Assembly: GCA_916613615.1 (NCBI GenBank)
Contig: OU744724.1
Location: forward strand, 33,739,607 to 33,803,606
From: Steromphala cineraria
Taxonomy: Eukaryota; Mollusca; Gastropoda; Trochida; Trochidae
Direction: 5' to 3'
DNA: 64,000 nt
Shown here piece by piece: positions 1-10,778 of the stretch. How positions within the stretch are numbered: position 1 is the stretch's first letter; every line of letters begins with the position of its first letter. The notes under the pieces were generated by a model. That model saw nothing but the letters and a program-made list of their open reading frames with translations. It did no database searches and was not told the origin of the DNA. The position numbers and the translations under genes are program-made.

Positions 1-845
1 TGTCATCTGTATTCCTTCAAATACAGAACATGATTTCAAATTGGTTTTCAATGGAATAATATGTAATAACTCAGTGATAAACTAGTGTCCAAAAGAAACG
101 TTACCAGCCATCCACGGGTGATTGAAATGACTGAAACATGGTTACATAATTTCTCCAGAGGCCAACTTACTTTGATGTAAAACTGTAAACTTTATGTCAT
201 CATATTTGTGAGAAACAAGTATTTAGAAACGCATCGATTTGGAAGCTCATTAACTAGATGCGATAGCAGATAGAGATTGAACGCTTTTGCTTATTTCAAA
301 ATATCCTAGAACAAAGACGCGTCAATAGATTTATATGAAATAAAGTGCAATATGTCGGAAACATCTTTTAAGAATATAACTTCCATAATCTATTCATTTG
401 AAACTTCAATGCCGAACATTCTGTCCAAAAGATATTTTGAAATTGGGACTGATGCACCCAATGTGTATTTGAAGAACCATAGCATCAAAAGTATTATCAT
501 CCAAAGTGTGTTTCACAGGAGTTATCACTTGTGGAATATCAAGCGATATCTCCTAGGAGATATCATTTTGACAGTAGATTTTGATTGAAGCCCTGTAATC
601 AGAAAATACATGACATCACAAACGTTTTACATCATCAGTAAAGACATCACAATGCTATGACGTCATAAACACGACACCATATGCTATGACGTCATAAACA
701 CGATGACGTAACAATGCAACAGGAGTTTTTGAGTTTAGGAGTTTTAGGGCTATGCAGTGTTCAAAGTTGTTCATTTGTCATGCAAATGTGATAAAAAATG
801 ATTTTGAATGATACATAGAATCTCATCTTCGTGTCTTCTGATATC

Positions 846-979
846 AAATAAATCGACACTCGTTGATAAAAGTAAAATATCCTCGGCAAGCCTCGGATCT
901 TTGTTACTTTCATCATTTGTGTTGATATATTTAATATATATATTATATATTTAATTCTCTATATTCTGTTCCTAGAGAA
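846..979 (-). pseudogene. Decayed copy of the acidic exon (G1)
   Basis: Aligns with the open 48-codon exon of G3 at 34,573-34,718, but part of the reading frame is replaced by an AT-rich run with stops, one base is added near the 3' end, and the donor GT of G3 is changed (AGGGTGAG became AAGATGAG). It therefore looks unusable here. Confidence 0.45.
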
Positions 980-3900
980 TGAAATAAGGTGTTCTTCTTC
1001 ACATGACATATGCTATCGAATATATTAAAAGACAACTCTATCCGGTAAAAGAATTTTGTTTTTAATGATGTTGAAAAAATTGTAACGTTTCTTCTGGACA
1101 GATGTTTATAAAAGATACATAATAATCAATAAAGAACTCAAGATGTTGTTTAATTGTCTGGATGACCTTGCAATGAAATGATCATCATAAGGAATTCGAT
1201 ACATAAAATTTTCACATTCTTTGACCTGTACATGCTTTTATGTATTCAACATGCATTGTTCATAACGATGATACCCAGAGAGTAGAGACTATACCTGACG
1301 TTGACACAGAGCCTTTGGCATGGATGAGATTTGAACACAATTTCTGTGAAGCAGTAGGAATCAGAGAAAGTTGGGAAACTCTGTGAGAATGTCGGGAAAC
1401 TCCAGGCTGAGTCACACAGGGGGTCAACCTGAGAACTGGGGGGGAATATTACATTTAGATTTTGTTTCAAGTGGATTTATTTGTCTTAAATAGGTCAATA
1501 GTTTTACAACTCTTTGTCTAAGAGATATATATCAGTTGACCTTAACCTGCAAGAGAAGATCATTTGCTCGTGTCAATTATCTGTCGATTGGATGGCAAGT
1601 ATTGATTATTAAATGTCTGGAACAGATGATAAGGAAACTCTGTCATAACAGAAAAACAGTACCAACAGACTAGTCAGACATGAACAAAACGCAAGGCCCA
1701 GACACACAAAACAAAAATTTAGCCTCGAATTAAAAACATTCAACAACCATTGATTATTTGCATTTTTAACAGAAAAGACCTCTCACTTTTGTGAAGTAAG
1801 AGTAGAGAGGATGATTTATGATATTTTCATAATTAAGTACTTTACAGTACAGGGCCAAAACGTTATATATCTTAGTACTAAGATTGTCGTATTGACAATC
1901 TTAGCACTAAGAGAGCTTCGGAAATCTAGGTCCAGGTGTGATGTTTTTCTCCAGCTTGCTTAATAAGATTCAACAACAGAGATGTGTATCAATTGTATTA
2001 GGGTAATTACAGTGTACCCTTCTTCAAATTCAGTATTTAGTTGTGAGTGGTTTTCATTTGAGCAAAGATAGTATTCATCATTGAATTATCCTTCAGATTT
2101 CCAAAACCTTAAAGAGAACATAAAGGTTGATTTGAGTTTCGTTATATTTTGTTTAATAAAATATTTATCTGGTTCTTTGTATTGGTTAAATTATATTTAT
2201 TTGAACTTCAACTAGTGGCAACTTGCAATAGCAATAATTTCTCCTTAGCTCACCATGTCTTGTTCGGTAATGCTTCAAATTCAGTCACCATCAGCAAACG
2301 ACAGAACCCATCACACCCAAGTCTGCTATCAGTCGGCACATTGATATATTCTACAAACTGATCAGAACAATTTCCTGCAATTAATTGACACAAAATATGG
2401 ATAATGAAATTGGTAAGGGTAGGGATATCATTTCACTTACATGAGGTGTAGATATTGAAGACTTATCCACCAACTCAACCACATAGGACACGGAATCTAC
2501 ACTGGGAACAGTCAAAACATATATAAAAATCATATATAATTTCAGATCTACAAGTGTTAAATTAGAATTTAAGATTTTGATTTATTCTATATTACGGAAC
2601 AAGAAACCGTATTCATTTACATATGGACCATCTCTCTTTCAAAGATGATATTTTCAATGCATAAACTTTCTTAGTAAGCAGGAGTTCTATTCCAATACAT
2701 TCTACAAATGCTTAACTGAAACAATATACTAAACTTTTAAATAACTTGGTTTTCAATCAATGTCACAATTTCTCAAATAACCTCTCAAATGAATTTAACA
2801 CAACTATGCATATTTGTTTCAAAAGACATAAAATATTACCTCATATTATTTTGAAGAAGGTTGAAATATATCTTTCCCGATTCCCTAATCGCAGTTGGCA
2901 GCACGGTTAGAATACGCATAATATTAAGCTGACCAAATCTTACGCTCAGGTGTGTTGGTGAAATGTATACGTTATTCTTTGCGTTAGCTGTTATGGTCAG
3001 TGTTCTGAAACAGTATTTCCCTGTAGAGTATTGAGTACAGATTCTGACCTTACTATATTCTACATCAACGAATGTTGATAGCCTATTGTCCAATGCATAT
3101 CTCAGTTGAGTGCATTTGGTATAGTTCAGAAACAATGACGCCAGTTCGGATAATAGATGGACTACTTCACATTATGAAATGGGTTGTGAAACCTAGAATA
3201 AGAATTGTGTTACCGTTGCAAAAGAGATTGAACGTCATTATTTCATATTGCAAACTCTGAGAACTATGTGGAAACGTACTAACGACTCCTTCCAAACTAT
3301 TCATTTTGCATTGACAATATGTGCACAGAATGATTACTGATTATGCTGTACTGGGAGAACTGATGGACAACGTTCTGGAACAACCATATATATTTTCATA
3401 TATTTATGTTTAGTAAATCCGGTTCGTTGGTTCTGATTCACAGCCACATTCTTATGAACGGTGAGGTGAGGTGAGCTGGGATTTAACATCGTTTTAAGAG
3501 AATTTTACATGAATAACGACTGATAGTATTATTGCAAGGAGAAAGTCAACAACACTATTGCGTTGAGGTGAAACCTGCGAGTAACAGCTGGAAGTACCGA
3601 ACCTAGGCTGCTACTGCACTGAAATTCAGTGTAGCATAGCATCCAAACCTTACCGCGTGTAGAACAGTTCTTTGATGCAAACAAAGTTGCTTAATTAGCC
3701 CCTGGCGGGATTCGAACCTGGATCCCGAGACGAACACGCTAACCTCTGAGCCATCTTGCCCCCTATTATAAACGGGGTCAGAAGGACATTGTGTATCACT
3801 ATTACAAACTAGGCAAGCTAGTCGCACGTTAAAGGTTAAAATAGTTAATTCTCATCTAAATAAGAATAATGATCAGGTATAAATAGTCAATAATAGAATA

Positions 3901-6900
3901 GTTTGTCATAATATCAACGTACCAGAAACATAAACTCTTAACTTTAATAAAACTGATTATAAAACAAATGAATAAAGACATAATTTTTAAAATGATAGAA
4001 TATTAACAGAGATGTTACTTGATTTGTATTTATTTCTTTAGAATTATTACCAAAAATGCATTAACATCCCTTAGTTTAACGTTAGTATGTTTACTAAAAT
4101 GTTGCTTAAAGATATGTTGGTTTTAGATTCATGTAACTTTCCAACATTATTGATACACTAACCCATTGGTGTTGATTATTTCCTCCATATTCGCTGCGTG
4201 TATGTAGAGAGGTAGAACGCAGATCTGTTTTAACCTACAGACAATCACCCCTCCATCTTGAACGTTCATGTTACTCAACTGTATAGACATGGAATAGAAT
4301 CAAATATTGTAAACATATACGAATGTTTGCGAGTTGAATTGCCAAACATAAAAGAGTTGGAGACTTGGCTAAAATTATTTGAAGGCATAGGACACTAATA
4401 AAACCTAGGACAGATTTTGTGGTGATATAACTCGTTACCAAACATTCGGACGACATTTAAGGGGTAGGCTAATGTCAGAAAGAGGTCATGATGATCCTTC
4501 CATTGATATAACCTAGGACAGATTTTGTGGTGGTCAGTATAACCCGAATAATTGATATCAATTATTTTCAAAGTGAACACATAATGAAGGGTTTGATAGG
4601 GTCATGATATTCTAAATTTCACAAATAACTTGAAAATTGTTACTTCCCGGTATTTTTACCAAATTATTTCCAATCAAATTTAGAGATATATGAATGACGA
4701 CGATGAACATTAGGTATGAAATACATTTTTCATGATCGATGAAATATAATTGAAAGTATATTATCAAGACAAATGAAAATGCATTGACTTTATTTCAAAT
4801 GAAGGAACCATTTGACAATATTTCAAATATATAAATATATATCAAATCAAACCTTTGATACAGCAGGAGTCTTAGCTTCTGGAAGAAATCGAAATGATAT
4901 TCAAATCAAAAGTCACATTATGACCATACACAAGGCCCAAAAAGACAATAAGCAAACCTTTCTTTTAAAGGTGATGATAGTTTTATCTTTACGAGTTTAC
5001 TCGAAACACAGATATATAAAGATACACATGATAGCAATCAATACGGCCAAAATTAGTAAATTGCTATAATAAACTGGTTCTATTATACACTATTTTCGAC
5101 AAAACTATGTGACTGAAGACTTGCCCAAAAATATAGTTTTTACACTTAAAGCTTGCTGTAAAATACTTCTACTCCTATATGGACGTATTGTTGTATATCT
5201 ATTTATTATGTTTATTTAAGAATTGACTTCAAAATTTATTAAGATCATGGAGGTATAAACTGAAAAACCGCTGTGCATACTATGTAAATCCTCGTAGTTA
5301 ATTCTTCTAAATAAATATACACATATTGGATGTTTTAATACGTTCATTTGTTAAAAAAAAAATCCACATTCGCAACAAATAGAACCGCACTATTTACGCG
5401 AACGAATTCAAAGCTCAACAACACGAGCAAGACAAACTGTCAATCAAAACGTCATTATCTTTTTAGCTCCGCCTATGACTAGTTCACCAGCCAATGAAAA
5501 TCCACAGCGGAATCACGCGACATCTTGTCACGTGGCCTTGACATTCCTAGTTGTAACGTCAACGTTGTACATAAACATAAACATAATCCCCATATATTAC
5601 AAGCAACTGAAGAACATTTTTGGCATCTTTTGACAATCTAAGCTCTTTATTTGTAGCGGAACAATTCAATCTGGACTAGGCTCCGAGACTAATATATTGT
5701 TATTGATCTCTATTTATTGCGGTTTTTATAATATATCTTCAATTTAAATCATCATATATAGCAATATACATGTTTCAAGGTCCAAATCAGATGTCATAAA
5801 TTATCTCTTTAAGTTTTAATACAAAAAGGCTACAGGGAAACGCCTTACATTTTGTATTTTCCTTTTTAAATTCTTAAACTGATACTATTCTGTCATTAAT
5901 GTTTGTTGTAAGGCAAACAAACTTTAATTAAAATGGGCAAAATGGGAAACAATATCTAAAAATGAGAGTTTAAACAAAATTATGAGTGAAAATCATTTTC
6001 TGCTTCGTGGCAGTAGGAAGATTAAATCGAAAATCGGTGTACGGAATAACAAGCACCCTGCAAAAGCAGTACATTTAGCTCTGTACACTTTTGTTAGGTC
6101 TTGTTTCCCTTTTTAAATACAGTGTTTTGATTAAGATATGAATTTAGAATGTTTATCAAGTTCCAATTATGTTATCCCAATGATTTAATTCTTTATAAAA
6201 GTTTATATTGATTAAGGGATGGCCTGAGTAGCGTAAAATAATGAACGACCTTGAATTTCAATTTTTATGAAGGTCAGGGTAAAAAAATGGGCGTGACCTA
6301 CCTCATTCAACCAATTATCATTGTTATTAAATGTTTGACATAAAATGACAACCTGAGTAAGTAGGCATGTTTTCAAAACTGTTTTGGCTTGGCCAGGATT
6401 TTTTTTACACTTTTCAAAACAAACGAGAGAAATCACGAAACAAAATATCGAGGTGTAGGGAATATGCCGACTGTACGGAATAGCACAGCTCTGCTCTATG
6501 AACTGAATTTCTGTTACAGTGTTCAGCGAATCAGGTACACGGATAGCAAATGCCATTTATTTATTGCCCTATAACCTACGTGCAGAAATAAACTGATTGA
6601 ATGTCCTTATTATCAACCATCCTACCTGTCTGACAGTTGTTCCCGGTGTATCCTGTAGGACACAGACAGATGGATCCAGACTTGGTGTCCACTCTCACTC
6701 CATCGTGCTGGCACTCTCTACCTGCTGGTTGATAGATTGGTAGATTGATGGATTGTTGGTTTATTAAAAGATTGATTTATCATTGGACAATATGAGTAAT
6801 GTAGGCTATATCTATCAAGATTGACAACAAAGTGAATGAACATACCATGAAGGCTTCTTCTGTGGTGTACGGATTTCTAAAATAAGAACGTTCTTTTGTT

Positions 6901-8881
6901 TTAAGTGCAAAGTAACCTTTTGATAATGAAACTGAATTTCAAGTATCTAGATAAAGTCCAGGCCAAAAGCATAAACTGATAATCACAGACGAAAAAGGAT
7001 GTAAAATATTCCAAATTGAAAGAGATAAATTCAATTGAAAAGAGTTGTATAAACACATTTTAAAAGGTCGATAATGTATAATCTCCCTTACTAAATTAGG
7101 TCAAAAAGTATTTTTTCCTTTTTATTGGTTCCCTTTAGCAAAGATTCGTTAAAACATAAATATCCTCGAAGGTTGTTTATGTTGTTATCATCTTTTATTA
7201 AAAAGATTTGTAATTTCATATTTTTTATTTTCAATTCTAAATATTCTGTTTCAAAGGATTTTTTAATTTGGATTCATTTATATCTGGACACTAAAAGTAT
7301 CATACTCTGATGTATGAAATTCTTAGTACTTCTTGTTAGTGCATGTGCAGAAATACTAGGTCCTTTTTCTCTGACAAGAACACGTTTTATTAAGAATTGA
7401 ATAGTTTACATTTGTTAACATTTATATTAATAAACAATTATAAGTGAAAGATATGATTTATTATTACTTCTTTGTTCATTAACTGCAAAATATTTAAAGA
7501 AAACACTGAATCGTTAATCGTTAACCAGCCACTCTGTGAGTTGATGGATTTCATATTTGCCAATTTACCAACAGTGTAATCTCATCAAGAAGTATCGACT
7601 GTTGAAGGAAAGTATCATTTAAAGCAAATCAAACGATTTTCTAAAAACCTTTATAATGACAGTTGAGAGTTGATAACATATGACAGTATGATATACACTA
7701 TTTATTTCTTCTGTGAAATGATTTGACTTTTTAAATTTGATTTTCAATGAATAAAATTTTTCTCAATTTATTGCCATTTGGGGAATTATTATTGTTTTAA
7801 TGAGATGTTTTGGATTTATATAAAAAAAATAATGCCATTCGTATCAAAGCAAAACAATATGTGATGAAACTCACAGAGTGGCACTTTAAGACTTAAATGA
7901 CTTATCGAATACCTTTAAAGGTCCAATCAAGGCGAGACAGGATTGGAAGAGAAGACAATAGCAGAAAATGGTCCAAGGAACCATTGTCAAATGCTGGATA
8001 TAGCTGTAGTTTGAATCATAAAAAAAGAACAGAAAAAATTGAATTTGTTAGTTTGAATCCTATTTTGTTTTAAATTGCAAGCATCATCTATCTAATACCA
8101 TCGTCGTATACTTTTGAAGAATTTCTGAAATACGTTTATCGAGTTTTGTAGTGCATATGAGTATCAAAACAAGTGTACATTGAGAGTTAGCAGTTTAGTT
8201 TGAGGGAACTTTAAAAAACACGACTATCAAAGGGGCAGTAGCACGTTTTTAGGGGGAATATAAGGTGATGTCAGTAAAATGAAAATTAATGGTTCCAATT
8301 GAAAGACAATATATTTAAACTAAATGGAGCAGTAATAATTCAAATATATAACGTAAAGTTTAGCCATGCGATTGCTTTTTCTTACACAAAATGAATTAAA
8401 GGTGTTCACAAATAATGGCCGCCAATGGATTTTATGTGAATCTTCATACTTTGTCCTCTGACTATGAATGATTGACTTGTGTAATAAGCTTTTTGACATT
8501 GTCAAAATAAAACATTTAGCATCAACTAACAATTATCAGTGAAAACTTTAAAATATAAAATGATCAAAAAACTCGCTACTATCCCTTTAAAGGGTGAATA
8601 GAAAAATTATCTGACGAAAATCTAAAAAACCAAACAATTGATGTAGCTTAAATATCCACAAAGTTCACTAATTCACATTGGCAAAATTATTTTGTATTTC
8701 TTTTTAACTGAGAATATGAAACTGATAATTTATATGTAGCTCAATGTGTTAATTTTCAGATTTTTTAAACTATCGACAAGCAAGTTTATAGCTATTAATC
8801 AAATCAGAAGTTGGTAGTAACAAAAATTCCTTGGAAGTTTTACTTACATTTTGAATCTTGACGACTGCAGTCCTTTGTTAC
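846..8881 (-). CDS. G1: partial gene for an EGF-containing membrane protein (type 1)
   Basis: Minus-strand multi-exon gene, the leftmost of four tandem paralogs. Exons supported by GT/AG sites and matching phase are 6,626-6,721 (EGF-like), 4,853-4,878, 4,163-4,278, 2,840-3,004, 2,441-2,501, 2,254-2,357 and 1,295-1,435; candidate 5' exons are 8,848-8,881 and 6,846-6,876. The cysteine-rich and transmembrane exons expected at the 3' end would lie left of base 1. No signal-peptide exon was found. The predicted product is an extracellular modular protein anchored by one helix, judged from the complete paralogs. Its closest relative is G3 (31.2-40.8 kb). An acidic exon intact in G3 is degraded here at about 846-979, so G1 may be altered in splicing or partly decayed. 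Function unknown; the family was not recognised. Confidence 0.55.
1295..1435 (-). CDS. G1 exon, SQVD module end, with internal 21-nt duplication
   Basis: Acceptor ccccag precedes T-TCT-CAG; donor is CAG|gtatag. Phase 2 in, phase 2 out. The peptide starts SQVDPLCDSAWSFPTF, ends HPCQRLCVNV and has four cysteines. It is 21 nt longer than the G3 copy because SFPTFSQ/SFPTFSD is repeated. Confidence 0.6.
2254..2357 (-). CDS. G1 exon, FVEY segment
   Basis: Acceptor gatcag|TTTGTAG, donor ACATG|gtgagc; phase 0 in, 2 out. The peptide begins FVEYINVPTDSRLGCDGFC and ends PNKT, with a glycosylation-like NKT/C context at the splice. Homologous exons occur at 17,322, 35,991 and 53,750. Confidence 0.62.
2441..2501 (-). 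CDS. G1 exon, VDSVSY segment
   Basis: A 61-nt exon with acceptor gttcccag and consensus donor CAT|gtaagt; phase 2 in, 0 out. Peptide VDSVSYVVELVDKSSISTPH joins in frame to the FVEY exon. Confidence 0.6.
2840..3004 (-). CDS. G1 exon, TLTIT segment
   Basis: Acceptor actgtttcag, donor ATGAG|gtaata; phase 2 in, 2 out, 54 whole codons. Contains TLTITANAKNNV, the conserved core VRFGQLNIM and the end FNLLQNNM. The pattern GQL/HxHIM then FxLLQxNN is shared with 19,311, 36,599 and 54,409. Confidence 0.62.
3603..3830 (-). repeat. tRNA-derived SINE in a G1 intron
   Basis: On the minus strand a tRNA-like head lies at about 3,698-3,763, with box A TGGCTCAGAGG (3,743-3,753) and box B GGTTCGAATCC (3,708-3,718), flanked by non-tRNA sequence. 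A matching copy sits at the same place in G3 (about 37,371-37,600), so it was inserted before the G1/G3 duplication. It is too short and irregular between the boxes to be a working tRNA gene. Confidence 0.6.
4163..4278 (-). CDS. G1 exon, LSNMN segment
   Basis: Acceptor tatacag|TTGAGT, donor AATGG|gttagt; phase 0 in, 2 out. The peptide begins LSNMNVQDGGVIVCRLKQIC and ends EEIINTN. It corresponds to LSEMN exons in G2 and G4, which share the C-x(6,7)-C pair. Confidence 0.62.
4853..4878 (-). CDS. G1 micro-exon linking EGF to LSNMN
   Basis: A 26-nt exon between ttcttccag and a gtttga donor; phase 1 in, 0 out. It encodes xAKTPAVSK, exactly bridging the phase-1 end of the EGF exon and the phase-0 start of the LSNMN exon. 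Confidence 0.55.
5212..6575. other. G1-specific segment absent from the G3 intron
   Basis: G3 passes from the matching left flank to the right flank within about 30 bases (38,918-38,945), whereas G1 holds about 1.36 kb here. It includes a block around 5,370-5,580 richer in CG dinucleotides than its surroundings. Open frames at 6,212-6,574 on both strands resemble nothing known to me. No clear terminal repeats or target duplication were seen. Confidence 0.4.
6626..6721 (-). CDS. G1 exon, EGF-like
   Basis: Acceptor accagcag, donor CAGACAG|gtagga; 96 nt, phase 1 in and 1 out. Peptide RECQHDGVRVD then SICLCPTGYTGNNCQT. The C-x-C-x(8)-C end and GYTG are typical of the second half of an EGF domain. 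The usual third cysteine is replaced by Arg (GVRVD). Confidence 0.68.
6846..6876 (-). CDS. G1 candidate 31-nt micro-exon
   Basis: Flanked by ttttag and a consensus-like ATG|gtatgt. In the frame that is phase 2 in and 0 out it encodes NPYTTEEAFM. Similar exons lie at 39,203 (TPYTTEEAFM) and 57,094 (FLYATEGTFQ). Its phase fits LSNMN but not the EGF exon that lies between them. Confidence 0.4.
8231..8586. mobile_element. TTAA MITE copy 1 (356 bp)
   Basis: Begins AGGGGCAGTAGCACG and ends with the degraded inverse (CTACTATCCCT), flanked by TCAA at 8,227-8,230 and TTAA at 8,587-8,590. The paralogous intron of G3 has the empty site TTAA at 40,634-40,637. Non-coding. TTAA duplication suggests mobilisation by a piggyBac-type transposase. 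Confidence 0.75.
8848..8881 (-). CDS. G1 candidate 5' exon
   Basis: A 34-nt interval between acaaaacag and a strong gtaagt donor. Open as NKGLQSSRFK (phase 1 in, 2 out, compatible with the 31-nt exon) or as VTKDCSRQDSK (0 in, 1 out, compatible with the EGF exon). The frame is undecided. Confidence 0.35.
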
Positions 8882-10562
8882 CTGTTTTGTAAATGTGAAG
8901 TCAAGAGTGTTTTTCCTGTTAACAATGCGGACAACTTACAGGTAAATCTTTATTGGTACAATGTGTCACATACATTTTGTGTATTTCTTATTGTTCAATT
9001 AAATGGCTTTATAGTTCCCTTTGTAAAATAGATTATTTGATAAAACAATGATATGAAGAGATAAGTTCCTTGCATCAGTAAGTAATGAAGTCTATGTGTA
9101 CCATTCCTTAACCACTACGTTCTTGTTATACATGAATGTACGTAAAGCCACTACAGTGTAATCACATTTATGTTTATATAGATTGTACTTGGTCCGTGAG
9201 TCCTTTAACGACATGATTGATTGATCTATTTGACACATTGCCGATTCCAGTTGTCAATATCATTTTCGGTTTTGTCTAAATTAACAGATGCTTATTTTCG
9301 CATGTTTGGAATTTAAATTCTCCTTTACATTAAACAAAACCATATGAAATTTTACCAACAATATTTTGCATAGATTTTAGAATTACTTAATGACAAATGT
9401 CCTCATGTTCACAACATGAATTTTGACTTGCAACTTGTTGTGTTTTGATTGAGAAAGAATGTACATCAGTTTTAACCATTTTAGACATTGTACTTCCAAC
9501 AGGTATCTCATTGAAAAACAGATAGCTTTTAGTAAAAGTAATCAGGACAAGTTTTACCAAAAGTGAATGTTGTATCATAATATCGCAATTGTGTAATCTT
9601 TCGAATTGTTGCTTCTTGCATCCTGTCCATCATTAACTCTCAAATTTGTATACATGTGTCATGTCGTTTATGAAATGACACGTTGATGAACATTCGAGAA
9701 TAGTTTACTTTGATTCCTTTTATTACATGTACATAGAGATAAAAGTGTGAATGAGTGAGTGAATGCTTTGTCTTTGTATCGTGTGTAGACAAAATTCAGG
9801 AACCCTTTCTTGACTAAAAACTTTTATTGGGCTTCCTCTTCCCTGGGGGGATGCGCATATTGTAACAAGGTTTCTGTAATATAAAGTGAATTAAAAAACA
9901 AATTTAAAAAAAAAATGTTTTTGCATAGATAAGATGTTAGTTTCATGGAAAGTGATGACTTCTTTGCACCTTAAATACATTTTTGGCAAGTCTTTTGCCT
10001 TTTGAATCAATGTTTTATATGTAGTAATGGTTTCGACCGTCATCCATTTTGTAATTTTGTTCATTAACATAAAAATCACTATGTAAATCTCAAGCCATAT
10101 AATTTTATTTGGATATCAATTCATCATCATGCAGATTTGTTCTAGTCAAGCGTTCTTCATATCAGTCACGCAAACGCACACATTAGAAACAAACATTTAA
10201 TAAGGATCATAACAATTGGCTAATTTGAAATAAAAAGCCAGCATGTATCTTAGGGTCCCAAAATATCAACCTTTCTACAATTATGTATGCATATAACTTA
10301 ACATATATACAAACCTGTTTCATTATTGTAACTGAAAGCATCACATCAAGGGATTTAATCAGAGGATAATTGCTCAACTACAAACACTTGCCACATAAAC
10401 AAACATCAACTAAATCAAACAGGTATTAGAGGTATAAGATATTTATGATTTTCTTTGTTTTTTATTTATAGAATATTAGTGTCATTGTTAAACAAGTTGT
10501 ACGGCGGTAATGATCAATAATCATCGCTTTTAATGCAAATACACACAGTGTCTAGTGTTAGT
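8882..10562. other. G1-G2 spacer
   Basis: AT-rich sequence matching 40,832-42,251 between G3 and G4. It should hold the missing 5' end of G1, but no exon with a signal peptide was recognised. TTAA at 9,971-9,974 is the empty target of the MITE found at 41,383-41,749. Confidence 0.4.
10461..10466 (-). terminator. Polyadenylation signal of G2
   Basis: AATAAA on the minus strand about 95 nt beyond the G2 stop codon. The same signal occurs at 42,150-42,155 after G4. Confidence 0.45.
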
Positions 10563-10778
10563 TTAGGGATCATTCTTGTTCAGAGTTGTTTCCACCCCAG
10601 TTATTTGTGTCTCAGCCTCCTCCAAATCATCACCAGGATTGTCAGATTGAGAGTCGATCTTCTTCTTCATGTTGGCCCTGAGTTTGAGGAAGCATCCAAC
10701 AGCAGCCAGGGCTATGAGAGCAGAGAGATAGGTTCCCACTGAGACTCCAATCACCACAGCACTGCTCACTCCACCAAC
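10563..10778 (-). CDS. G2 terminal exon: transmembrane helix and tail
   Basis: Acceptor ccctgcag|GTTGGT, phase 0 in, 71 residues and a stop. After VGGVSS comes a helix of about 25 residues (AVVIGVSVGTYLSALIAL... to GCFL) with small-residue G-x(3)-G spacing. A basic stop-transfer segment (KLRANMKKK) and an acidic, polar tail ending LNKNDP follow. Nearly identical exons occur at 31,245 and 42,252. Confidence 0.72.
   Translation of the reverse strand, partial: VGGVSSAVVIGVSVGTYLSALIALAAVGCFLKLRANMKKKIDSQSDNPGDDLEEAETQITGVETTLNKNDP

Noticed and set aside
1246..1294. Read-through of the SQVD exon to a stop (RYSLYSLGIIVMNNAC)
   Set aside because: The donor CAG|gta is conserved in all five copies and the read-through is not, so it is intron sequence.
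3698..3763. A tRNA gene on the minus strand
   Set aside because: Box A and box B are present, but spacing and arms do not form a full cloverleaf. It sits in a longer repeated unit shared with 37.4 kb, so SINE is the better call.
6212..6574. 114-residue minus and 61-residue plus frames
   Set aside because: They overlap each other, are confined to the G1-specific insertion and match no family I know.
10533..10742. Plus-strand frames antisense to the transmembrane exons (also at 31,222 and 42,228)
   Set aside because: They mirror the conserved minus-strand exon and carry no independent support.
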